Origin: Comamonadaceae bacterium
Lineage (GTDB): Bacteria; Pseudomonadota; Gammaproteobacteria; Burkholderiales; Burkholderiaceae_C
Length of the DNA stretch: 47,569 nt
Reading direction: 5' to 3'
Assembly (NCBI GenBank): GCA_013297985.1
Contig: JAAFIY010000014.1
Span: forward strand, 1 to 47,569
The notes beneath the pieces were generated by a model. That model saw nothing but the letters and a program-made list of their open reading frames with translations, did no database searches and had not been told where the DNA came from. Position numbers and translations under genes: made by a program. This document shows, piece by piece, positions 17,901-23,937 of the stretch; positions within the stretch are counted from its first letter, which is position 1, and each line of letters opens with the position of its first letter.

Positions 17901-18063
17901 GCAGCCGTGGATCATTGCCATGACTGCCAACGCCATGGACAGCGATCGCCAAGCGTGCCTAGAGGCCGGTATGGACGACTTCGTCAGCAAGCCCATTGAG
18001 CCGCCGCTGCTGGCGCGCGCCCTGGCCAGCGCGCGCAAAGTGGGGCAACGCCACAGCGCGTAG
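14941..18063 (+). CDS. Soluble multi-PAS hybrid histidine kinase with a degenerate and an intact receiver
   Basis: 1040-residue hybrid sensor kinase without membrane segments, so cytoplasmic. Order: PAS (about 10-125), two PAS-like modules (about 130-240 and 255-380), a further PAS with PAC motif (about 385-510), HisKA with phospho-accepting H534 in MSHELRTPLNAV, HATPase_c with N, G1 (DTGIGM) and G2 (GGTGLGL) boxes, a receiver-like segment (about 755-890) that lacks the acidic pocket, and a true receiver with acidic residues in MAEDNTINQ, acceptor D964 (LMDVQMP) and Lys in SKPIEPP. The start is ATG 14941; ATG 14950 is an alternative. Signal and partner are unknown; no Hpt or output regulator is next to it. 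It is divergent from the tungstate importer. Confidence 0.9.
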   Translation: MGHMDIADFTGLFEWLPIGAYRIHPDGRLMRVNSALARLNGFETEAELLQVCQRPQAEWYVQPGRLADLQRQVMALGRLDKVESEVKRLKTGERIWVREHLRLVRAADGQVAFYEGTVEDITRVHTVQTALQLTLENAGAGMALIEADGAVSYHNRLTLQLLDLPYSMGAAGLSTQAVLDYQLANGHYDDHPEAAPAVLWDVPSRPPADILDVTQARQYLRRTHKGRVLQVTTQPLGAGRAVRTYLDVTQLVLSERTLAATSRHLQTVLDSVAQGIISIDADDRVVLVNARARELLDLPDAVLNERATFWDLIRYQHARGDFGPQGQLADPITQQFLQTGIAPKLSDVPKRYRRQRADGRWLEVQTVHSPGGGLVRTYSDVTEEVAAQLALKTQHLHLQALVETHPDRIWAKDIAGRYTLVNAAQAAFHGLPVADFLGRNDIELFGEERGKTYQATDVMPLVESAPFVEEHTATEPSSGRLLYYKITKVALRNAQGELVGTMGAARDVTMYRDAQRTAEQAARAKSSFLATMSHELRTPLNAVLGMAHLLADTSLDTQQQEFVDIIRRSGDQLLALINDVLDYSRVDSGRLTLEQIELNLSDCVHDAAETVARAAVAKGLEITAWVDPALPPSIVGDPMRLKQVLLNLLSNAVKFTAHGMVSLRAEADGPAGMRIAVKDTGIGMTAEGIGRLFEVFSQVDASTTRRFGGTGLGLAISRRLVEHMGGRVEVQSMPGQGSTFVCWLPIKPAASGLAAGSTTPLPARHVAVLSARSHHRGHFVEQLQALGHTVYPLAASATLPLDWVALGLARAPDAVVLDWPSLTDPQRAAWQAALVRWSGPTQVVVAAPVDQYPDRASAWGQGQWVKGVFLPMRRARLAEAMAASAGLERPGTVRAADRAPTPQASQSQLRVLMAEDNTINQRVATLILSKLGYAATVVDDGQKAVAALQTAATQGTPFDVVLMDVQMPVLSGTEATAELRRLLPPAQQPWIIAMTANAMDSDRQACLEAGMDDFVSKPIEPPLLARALASARKVGQRHSA

Positions 18064-18114
18064 AACTGGGGGCTTTGGGCCAGGCGGCGCAGGGGCGCCC
18101 TCGGGCGACAGTGG

Positions 18115-18810
18115 TTAATCGGCGCGGGCGAAGCGCTCGATCATTTCCACCACATGTGCGCGGCGCTTGGCCACTTCAGTGGGATCATCAAAATCAATTT
18201 TGAAGATCAGGCCAAAGGTATGTCGGTTGGCCACGTTAAACACCGACAGCGCGCTAATGGACATGTGCAACTGCACCGGATCCAGGCCCGCACGCAGCAC
18301 GCCCGATGCTGCCCCGCGCTCCAGCACATCGCGCAAGCCCATGATGGCCGGGATGTTCAAAGAGCCAATGGCATCGCTTTTGGCCAAGTACTCGGCCCGG
18401 TGGATGTTCTCCGTCATGACCAGGCGAATGAAATCGGGGTGCGACAACTGGTAGTCCACCGTAAATGCCACCAGTTCGCGCAGCGCTTGCAGCGGATCGA
18501 GGTTGGCCAGTTGCAGTTGGCCTTCAATCTCGCGCATGCGGCGGTAGCTGTCTTCCAGCACCGCTAAATACAAGCCTTCCTTGCTCGCAAAATAGTAGTA
18601 AATCATGCGCTTGCTAGTGCGCGTGGCCTCGGCAATCAAGTCCACCCGCGCGCCAGCCAAGCCTTTTTCGGCAAACTCGCGGCGGGCCACCGCCAAGATA
18701 TCGGCTTGGGTGCGTTGGGGGTCATTGGTGCGGGTGCGCCCCGGCGCGGGCGCCAAGGGCTCCGCATCAGATGGCCCAGCTTCCGTGGTCGGCAAGGTTC
18801 GTTCACGCAT
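18115..18810 (-). CDS. TetR-family transcriptional regulator
   Basis: 231-residue TetR-type DNA-binding protein. After a variable N-terminal 30 residues comes the HTH: QADILAVARREFAEKGLAGARVDLIAEATRTSKRMIYYYFASKEGLY (about 33-80, shown in parts by RTSKRMIYYYF as recognition helix). The C-terminal ligand domain resembles the group with VDYQLSHPDFIRLVMTENIHRAEYL seen in regulators of aromatic or pyrimidine catabolism, but no specific ligand can be named. The start is ATG 18810. A perfect 9-base inverted repeat stands 36 bases upstream and is a natural candidate for its own operator. It is the next gene after hsdM on the same strand, with a 96-base gap, and it may or may not share transcription with the restriction operon. 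Confidence 0.88.
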   Translation of the reverse strand: MRERTLPTTEAGPSDAEPLAPAPGRTRTNDPQRTQADILAVARREFAEKGLAGARVDLIAEATRTSKRMIYYYFASKEGLYLAVLEDSYRRMREIEGQLQLANLDPLQALRELVAFTVDYQLSHPDFIRLVMTENIHRAEYLAKSDAIGSLNIPAIMGLRDVLERGAASGVLRAGLDPVQLHMSISALSVFNVANRHTFGLIFKIDFDDPTEVAKRRAHVVEMIERFARAD

Positions 18811-18845
18811 AGCTGCACTTTAGGCGTGCCAATGCGCCAACGCTT

Positions 18846-18875
18846 GCGGCAGATCAAGCTAAATCAATCTGCCGC
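18846..18875. promoter_or_regulatory. 9-bp perfect inverted repeat, candidate TetR operator
   Basis: GCGGCAGAT at 18846-18854 and ATCTGCCGC at 18867-18875, separated by 12 bases, in the 96-base gap between hsdM and the tetR start. No T run follows on either strand, so an operator is likelier than a terminator. Confidence 0.5.
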
Positions 18876-18906
18876 GTTAACACAAACCCTTGCTTTGATG
18901 GGAGCG

Positions 18907-20520
18907 CTAGGGCAACAACGGCAAACCCAGCTCTTTCAAAAAGGCGTTGTGCTTTTGCTTGGCAGCTGCCACGGCCTGTTCAATCTCCACCAACTGGGCG
19001 TGGGTGGCTTGCAGGTCAATTTCGGCCTCGCCCACCGCGGTGCTGATGTAGCGCGAGATGTTCAGGTTGAAATCGTTCTTCTCAATCTCAGCCATCTCAA
19101 CCCGGCGTGCGTAGCGCGCCTCTTCTGTGCGGAACTGGTAGGTGTGGATGATCTTGGCAATGTGTTCGGGCTTGAGCTGGTTTTGGCGCTTGCCTTTGTC
19201 GAAGTGCTCGGCCGCGTTGATGAACAACACGTCTTCAGGCTTCTTGCACTTCTTCAGCACCAAGATGCAAACCGGGATGCCAGTGGAATAGAACAGATTG
19301 GCGGGCAGGCCGATGACGGTGTCGATGTGCCCGTCTTTGAGCAGCTTGGTGCGGATGCGTTCTTCTGCCCCACCCCGAAACAGCACCCCGTGCGGCAAGA
19401 TGATGGCCATCACGCCTTCGTCTTTGAGGTAATGAAAGCCGTGCAGCAGAAAGGCAAAGTCGGCGGCGGACTTGGGCGCGAGGCCATGGCTCTTGAAGCG
19501 CACGTCGTCGGCCAGCGCGTCGGTGGGATCCCACCGGTAGCTGAAGGGTGGATTGGCGACGATGGCGTCGAAGCTCGGCTTCTTGGCTGGGTTCTGCTCC
19601 CGCATCGTGTCCCACTCATTGAGCAGGGTGTCGCCGTGAAAGATTTCAAATTCGGTGTCTTTCACCCCATGCAGCAGCATGTTCATGCGCGCCAGGTTGT
19701 AGGTGGTGATGTTCTTTTCTTGCCCGAAGATCTTGCCAATGGTGCCCTGCGCCTCGGCCACTTTCTTGCGCACATTCAGCAGCAGCGAGCCCGAACCGCA
19801 GGCAAAGTCCAACACGCTCTCTAGGCGTTTCTTGGTGCCGGTTTTGGGCTCTTGGCTGTCTAGCGTGACTATTGCCGAAAGGATGTCTGAGATCTGCTGC
19901 GGCGTGTAGAACTCGCCCGCCTTCTTGCCCGAGCCAGCGGCAAACTGGCCGATCAGGTATTCATAGGCATCGCCCAGCGCGTCGATGCTGGTGGAAAACT
20001 CCGCCAAGCCCTCAGCAATTTTCTGGATGATGGTGCACAGCTTGGTGTTGCGGTCGGCATAGGTTTTGCCCAGCTTGGGCGAACCCAAATCAATCTCAGA
20101 GAACAGGCCCTGGAAGGTGCTCTCGAAGGATTCCGTCTCGATGTATTTGAATCCCGCCTGCAGCGTGTTCAGCAGGTCCGCGTTCTGGGTGCGGGCAAGG
20201 TTGGCGATGCTGTTCCACAGGTGCGCGGGCTGGACGACGTAGTGCACCTTGCGGCGCATCTGCTTTTCAAACGCTGGCACGTCGTCCACGTTGTTCGCGT
20301 ACCAAAGCGCCAGCGGCACCTTGCGAGCGTCGCCACCCACATCGGGGTAGTCCCGGCCCAGCTCCTTCTTGGCCGCCGTCTCGTAGTTGTCTGATAGGTA
20401 GCGCAGGAACAGGAACGACAGCATGTAGTCGCGGAAGTCGTCCGCGTCCATGGCACCGCGCAGTTGGTTGGCAATGCTCCAGAGCGTGTTGCCCAGTTGT
20501 TTTTGGTTCTGCTCGGTCAT
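18907..20520 (-). CDS. hsdM: Type IC restriction-modification methyltransferase subunit HsdM
   Basis: 537-residue N6-adenine methyltransferase subunit; two HsdM plus one HsdS methylate the host recognition sites and anchor HsdR. The N-terminal helical domain (about 8-160) precedes the catalytic domain with motif I DFACGSGSLL at 238-247 (S-adenosylmethionine site) and motif IV NPPF at 323-326. GEFYTPQQI near 203 is a standard HsdM mark. Length and sequence fit the EcoR124I class (520 residues). The ATG at 20520 overlaps the stop of the rhuM-like gene (ATGA). It is the last gene of the operon hsdR-hsdS-prrC-rhuM-hsdM, so protection depends on readthrough of the whole transcript unless an internal promoter exists. 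Confidence 0.95.
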   Translation of the reverse strand: MTEQNQKQLGNTLWSIANQLRGAMDADDFRDYMLSFLFLRYLSDNYETAAKKELGRDYPDVGGDARKVPLALWYANNVDDVPAFEKQMRRKVHYVVQPAHLWNSIANLARTQNADLLNTLQAGFKYIETESFESTFQGLFSEIDLGSPKLGKTYADRNTKLCTIIQKIAEGLAEFSTSIDALGDAYEYLIGQFAAGSGKKAGEFYTPQQISDILSAIVTLDSQEPKTGTKKRLESVLDFACGSGSLLLNVRKKVAEAQGTIGKIFGQEKNITTYNLARMNMLLHGVKDTEFEIFHGDTLLNEWDTMREQNPAKKPSFDAIVANPPFSYRWDPTDALADDVRFKSHGLAPKSAADFAFLLHGFHYLKDEGVMAIILPHGVLFRGGAEERIRTKLLKDGHIDTVIGLPANLFYSTGIPVCILVLKKCKKPEDVLFINAAEHFDKGKRQNQLKPEHIAKIIHTYQFRTEEARYARRVEMAEIEKNDFNLNISRYISTAVGEAEIDLQATHAQLVEIEQAVAAAKQKHNAFLKELGLPLLP

Positions 20521-21527
20521 GGCTTGGAGCGTCGTTTGATCTTGGTTTCCAGCGCCGTCAGTTCGGCTTCATCTTGCTGGTCGGCTGCAATGGCTTCGTG
20601 GCGCTTGCGGTTTTGGTCGAACTGCAAATACAGATCGCCCGTGTGCGCTTGCATCTGCTCATGGCTGACGCGGCCCGCGTGGGTGAGCAGCGCGAAGCCG
20701 TTGGACGTGATGATCTGGTCCACGTTCTGCTTCCAAAAAGCCATGCGCGTCTCTTGCTTACCCTTAGCCCGCAACTCGGCGGTTTCCAGAAAGATCACCA
20801 CCACCCGGTTGAGGGTGTCGATCTCGTCCTCGCTCAGGTAGTTCTTAGCCACCACGATGTCGGTCTTGCGCACTTTGTCACCCTTCCAGGCGAGCAGGCC
20901 GAAATGCGGGTCAGCCGGATTGGCCCGGGCGGTGATCAGCTCCGCAGCGGTCTTTTGTGTCACGGCATAGATCAACAGGTTCTGCACCGTGGCAAAGAAC
21001 ACCTGCGTGGCCTTGTCTGTGGTGTCGTAGTCGCTGGACAGCGCAAACAGGTCGCGCACCTTTTGATAAAAGCGCTTTTCTGACGCCCGAATGTCGCGGA
21101 TGCGCGCCAGCATCTCGTCGAAGTAGTCCGGGCGGCCGTCCGGGTTCTTCAGCCGCTCGTCATCCATCACAAAGCCCTTGGTCAGGTACTCCTTGAGGAT
21201 GGTGGATGCCCAGCGGCGGAACTGCACGCCGCGTGGCGAGCGCACCCGGTAGCCGACTGCGAGGATAGCGTCGAGGTTGTAGAGCGTGACGGGTCGCTGC
21301 ACCTCGCGGCTGCCTTCGATTTGAACTGTCAAGGATTCCTTGACAGTTGCCGCTGCGTCCAGCTCCCCGTCTTCGAAGATGTTCTTCAGGTGCAGGGAGA
21401 TGTTCTGCTTGGTGGCATCAAAGAGTTCCGCCATCTCCAACTGCATGAGCCAGACGGTCTGCTCCTGCGCCCGTAGCTTGATCTGGCTGCGCCCGTCTTC
21501 GGTGGTGTAAAGAATCAGGTCGGTCAT
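20517..21527 (-). CDS. rhuM: RhuM-family protein inside the restriction operon
   Basis: 336-residue member of the RhuM family, named after a Salmonella pathogenicity-island gene of unknown biochemical role. The N-terminal part (about 1-130) has a helix-turn-helix-like stretch WLMQLEMAELFDATKQNI near 25-43. It continues with LYNLDAILAVGYRV and FRRWASTILKEYL, which recall the Bro-N/antirepressor type of phage proteins. The C-terminal part has the RhuM pattern FFATVQNLLIYAVTQKTAAEL near 180 and FLETAELRA near 245, and ends in a charged tail. Overlaps of four bases at both ends (with prrC at 21524-21527 and hsdM at 20517-20520) make it an integral operon member. Function is unknown; position suggests a part in regulating the nuclease or the R-M complex. 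Confidence 0.88.
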   Translation of the reverse strand: MTDLILYTTEDGRSQIKLRAQEQTVWLMQLEMAELFDATKQNISLHLKNIFEDGELDAAATVKESLTVQIEGSREVQRPVTLYNLDAILAVGYRVRSPRGVQFRRWASTILKEYLTKGFVMDDERLKNPDGRPDYFDEMLARIRDIRASEKRFYQKVRDLFALSSDYDTTDKATQVFFATVQNLLIYAVTQKTAAELITARANPADPHFGLLAWKGDKVRKTDIVVAKNYLSEDEIDTLNRVVVIFLETAELRAKGKQETRMAFWKQNVDQIITSNGFALLTHAGRVSHEQMQAHTGDLYLQFDQNRKRHEAIAADQQDEAELTALETKIKRRSKP

Positions 21528-22702
21528 GGCGCGGACGCAGGTGAGGGCGCAGCCGCGGCAGCAGGCGCTGCCGCCAGCAGCTCCGGCAGGTCATACTGAA
21601 ACGTGGTGACGAAGTCTTGCAGGATGCGCCGGAACAGCTCTTTGTTGTCCTCACCCATTTCGGTCGGCTCGTGGATGGCGTACTTGCCGTGGCTGAGCAG
21701 GTTCAAGACGCGGTTGTAGAGCGCCAAATCTTCGTTGTTCAGCGCCTTGAGGCAGAAGGAAATGTCTGCGTGCCCAAAGAACGACGCGGTTTTTTCCATG
21801 ATGCTGCGCAAGGCGTTGAAGTGGAAGGTGTAGAGCTTGCCGGTGCCGGGGGCCGCAGCCAGTTGAAGCTCGGCGAGTGACGCCACGTGGTGAAAAAACG
21901 GCGTGTCTTCCGTGGCGCGCAAGGTGTATGCGCCGTCGCCATTCGGGCGGTGAAGAAAGTAGCGCTTGTGGGTCACTTTCGGCTCACCGTCTTTCGCCCG
22001 GCCGAGTTCGTTGCACATCACGTTGAAGAAAAGGGCGTGATGCGAAGAGAACACCACCTTGATGGGCGCGGGGTTGCCGTTTTCGTCTCTGCGGCTCGCA
22101 GCCCGGCGCAGGAGCTGGGCGAGGTCGCAAGCCACGGCGATGGCGTTGTTGTCGTCCAGCGATGAGATCGGGTCGTCGATGTACAGGTACTTCATCGACT
22201 GATAAGAGACGTGGCCATCGAGCATGCGCTCGCAGATGGCCATGAAGAGGCACCAGATGAAGATGTTCTGCTCGCCCCGAGAGATCTTGATGTTCTCGGC
22301 CTCACCGTTGCGGAAAGAGACCTTCCACGTGTCGTAATCGATGTCGAAATCGAAGTCCGCGTAGCGGTCGAGGTAGCCCGCAATCGTTTCGTCGAGCGCG
22401 AGGTCTTTCAGGCCATTGAAGAAGGTGGAGTTGGGGTTGAGCTGGAGCCGCCGCACCGCATCACCGTCGAGATCGTTGTCCCAGGTGAACAAGTCTTCGG
22501 TGAAGGCGTTGAAGTAGAGGGTGTCGGCCGTGCCCTTGTTCTTGCGCTTGCCTTCGTCCTTGAACTCCATCGACAGCCGCGTCTTGCCCGTGCGGTTGTA
22601 GGCATACAGGAGGATGAGCTCGACACCACCCAGATCGTCGCGCAGCTTTCTCGCCAGTGTCTTGAGGTTGGCGTACTGGTTGATCTTGGGCTTGGCGCTC
22701 AT
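21524..22702 (-). CDS. prrC: PrrC-family anticodon nuclease embedded in type IC R-M operon
   Basis: 392-residue homologue of E. coli PrrC (about 396 residues), a latent tRNA anticodon nuclease that is held silent by the EcoprrI R-M complex and set free by the phage T4 Stp peptide. N-terminal ABC-type ATPase: P-loop YAYNRTGKTRLS at 33-44, the PrrC-specific block NAFTEDLFTWDND at 65-77, signature ISRGE at 140-144, Walker B YIDDPISSLDD at 174-184, H-loop SSHH at 219-222. C-terminal nuclease domain: R299 and E303 in LRSIMEK and H338 in LLSHGKY align with the catalytic Arg320-Glu324-His356 of PrrC. There is no zinc-hook coiled coil, so it is not RloC. The tail is Ala/Pro-rich. It starts in the hsdS stop (ATGA). 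The tRNA target is unknown, tRNA-Lys by analogy. Confidence 0.92.
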   Translation of the reverse strand: MSAKPKINQYANLKTLARKLRDDLGGVELILLYAYNRTGKTRLSMEFKDEGKRKNKGTADTLYFNAFTEDLFTWDNDLDGDAVRRLQLNPNSTFFNGLKDLALDETIAGYLDRYADFDFDIDYDTWKVSFRNGEAENIKISRGEQNIFIWCLFMAICERMLDGHVSYQSMKYLYIDDPISSLDDNNAIAVACDLAQLLRRAASRRDENGNPAPIKVVFSSHHALFFNVMCNELGRAKDGEPKVTHKRYFLHRPNGDGAYTLRATEDTPFFHHVASLAELQLAAAPGTGKLYTFHFNALRSIMEKTASFFGHADISFCLKALNNEDLALYNRVLNLLSHGKYAIHEPTEMGEDNKELFRRILQDFVTTFQYDLPELLAAAPAAAAAPSPASAP

Positions 22703-23937
22703 GCGTCAACTTCTTGCGGGGATGGGAAGAGCTGCTGCATCAGCCCTTTCTTGTGGGTCTTGAGGGTTTCGAGCTTTTGGGTTTCGGCAGTAATGAGGGC
22801 GTCGAGGCTACTCAGGCAGGCTGTCACTTTTCGCTGTTCGTCATCGTTTGGCGGAAATGTGAACTGGATTTCTCTGATGAGTCCTTGGCTGAGATTCTCC
22901 TGCCCGCCGCTGTTGCTCATCTCTCTGATTTCGTCGTATCGCCCGGCTAGATTCAGGAAAACGAAATATGGATCAATGTCTTTGCGCGGCAGGATCGCAG
23001 CACATGCTTGATTTGTTGCAGCCTTGATTCCCAGCAAGGCGACTTGCCCACGTGTCTTGCCTTGGCCATACATGGCCATCAAAACTGTCCCATTTGGAAA
23101 TAGCTTTGCTGACGAGTTCTTCAAACCTTCCGCAGTTAAGAACTCCGCAGCGCTGGTAATCACACCGCAGTCGACAAGGGAAGTAGTGACCCACGGGATA
23201 TCTCCATTCCAGTACGACTTCTCAGTGCGACTGGGCGTGCCGCCCGAGGTGGTCTCGAATATGTTCCCCAGGGAATCACTCGCCCAGTCCCCGGCATTCT
23301 TGAATGCGGGGAAACGGAGGCGGGGTTGGGTTTCGCCTTCGCGGGGGAAAAGCTGCTGCATCAGCCCTTTTTTATGGGTCTTGAGCGCTTCCACTTTTCG
23401 CGCCCGCGCGCCAATCAGCTCGTCCACCGAACTCAGGCACTCGGCGATTTTTCTTTGTTCGGCGGGGACAGGGATCGAGACTTTAAAAGGTGCAAAACCC
23501 TGCCGAGTGATTTGCGGTTGTGCCGAGCCAGATATGATCGGCTTTAAATTCGATGCACCGAGCAGCCAAAATAGGAACTGCTTGTTGAGGTCTTTGGCTT
23601 TTGGAGAAACAACCATCGAGTTTCCGGTGATCCAGCTTTGCGGCTTTGTGAGGTGAACCTCCCCACAGTTACCTCTGCAACTGACGACCACCTCCTCGGC
23701 CTCGTGGTTGTAGCGGCCGTAACGCCCTACAACTCCATTTGCTCCATAGACCAGATGCTCCCCGTCCTCGACAAACTCGGAGGAGGCAATGGTTTCGGAT
23801 TGATAGAGCTTGCAGACTTCTCCAAGCGGGTGCGTTTTCCACCCCTCTGCTCCCCGAAACTCTGGAAACCGCAGCTTCGGTTCCAGCGCGGGCCGTGCCT
23901 CTTCCTTAGTGGCAGCGGTTTTGTTCTTACTGCTCAT
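22699..23937 (-). CDS. hsdS: Type I restriction-modification specificity subunit HsdS
   Basis: 412-residue DNA-recognition subunit with two target recognition domains (TRD1 about 20-165, TRD2 about 215-355). Each is followed by a conserved helix: AECLSSVDELIGARARKVEAL near 170-190 and TACLSSLDALITAETQKLETL near 360-380, both ending in KTHKKGLMQQLFP. The two halves thus define a bipartite recognition site whose sequence cannot be read off. The TRDs are visibly more AT-rich than neighbouring genes, as usual for exchanged HsdS modules. The start ATG 23937 (MSSKNKTAATK) overlaps the hsdR end by 11 bases; an upstream in-frame start at 23967 would lengthen the overlap. The stop overlaps the prrC start. 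Confidence 0.95.
   Translation of the reverse strand: MSSKNKTAATKEEARPALEPKLRFPEFRGAEGWKTHPLGEVCKLYQSETIASSEFVEDGEHLVYGANGVVGRYGRYNHEAEEVVVSCRGNCGEVHLTKPQSWITGNSMVVSPKAKDLNKQFLFWLLGASNLKPIISGSAQPQITRQGFAPFKVSIPVPAEQRKIAECLSSVDELIGARARKVEALKTHKKGLMQQLFPREGETQPRLRFPAFKNAGDWASDSLGNIFETTSGGTPSRTEKSYWNGDIPWVTTSLVDCGVITSAAEFLTAEGLKNSSAKLFPNGTVLMAMYGQGKTRGQVALLGIKAATNQACAAILPRKDIDPYFVFLNLAGRYDEIREMSNSGGQENLSQGLIREIQFTFPPNDDEQRKVTACLSSLDALITAETQKLETLKTHKKGLMQQLFPSPQEVDA
22725..22778. repeat. hsdS direct repeat, C-terminal copy
   Basis: Encodes KTHKKGLMQQLFP and the end of the second conserved helix; near-identical to 23345-23398, about 620 bases away. Direct repeats flanking a TRD allow domain loss or exchange. 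Confidence 0.8.
23345..23398. repeat. hsdS direct repeat, central copy
   Basis: Second copy of the helix and KTHKKGLMQQLFP coding block, between TRD1 and TRD2. The two copies share a 13-base and a 14-base identical core. Confidence 0.8.

Noticed and set aside
21524..22702. Alternative assignment as RloC or a generic SMC-like ATPase
   Set aside because: There is no zinc-hook coiled-coil insertion and the length is that of PrrC; the NAFTEDLF block and R-x3-E...H residues favour PrrC.
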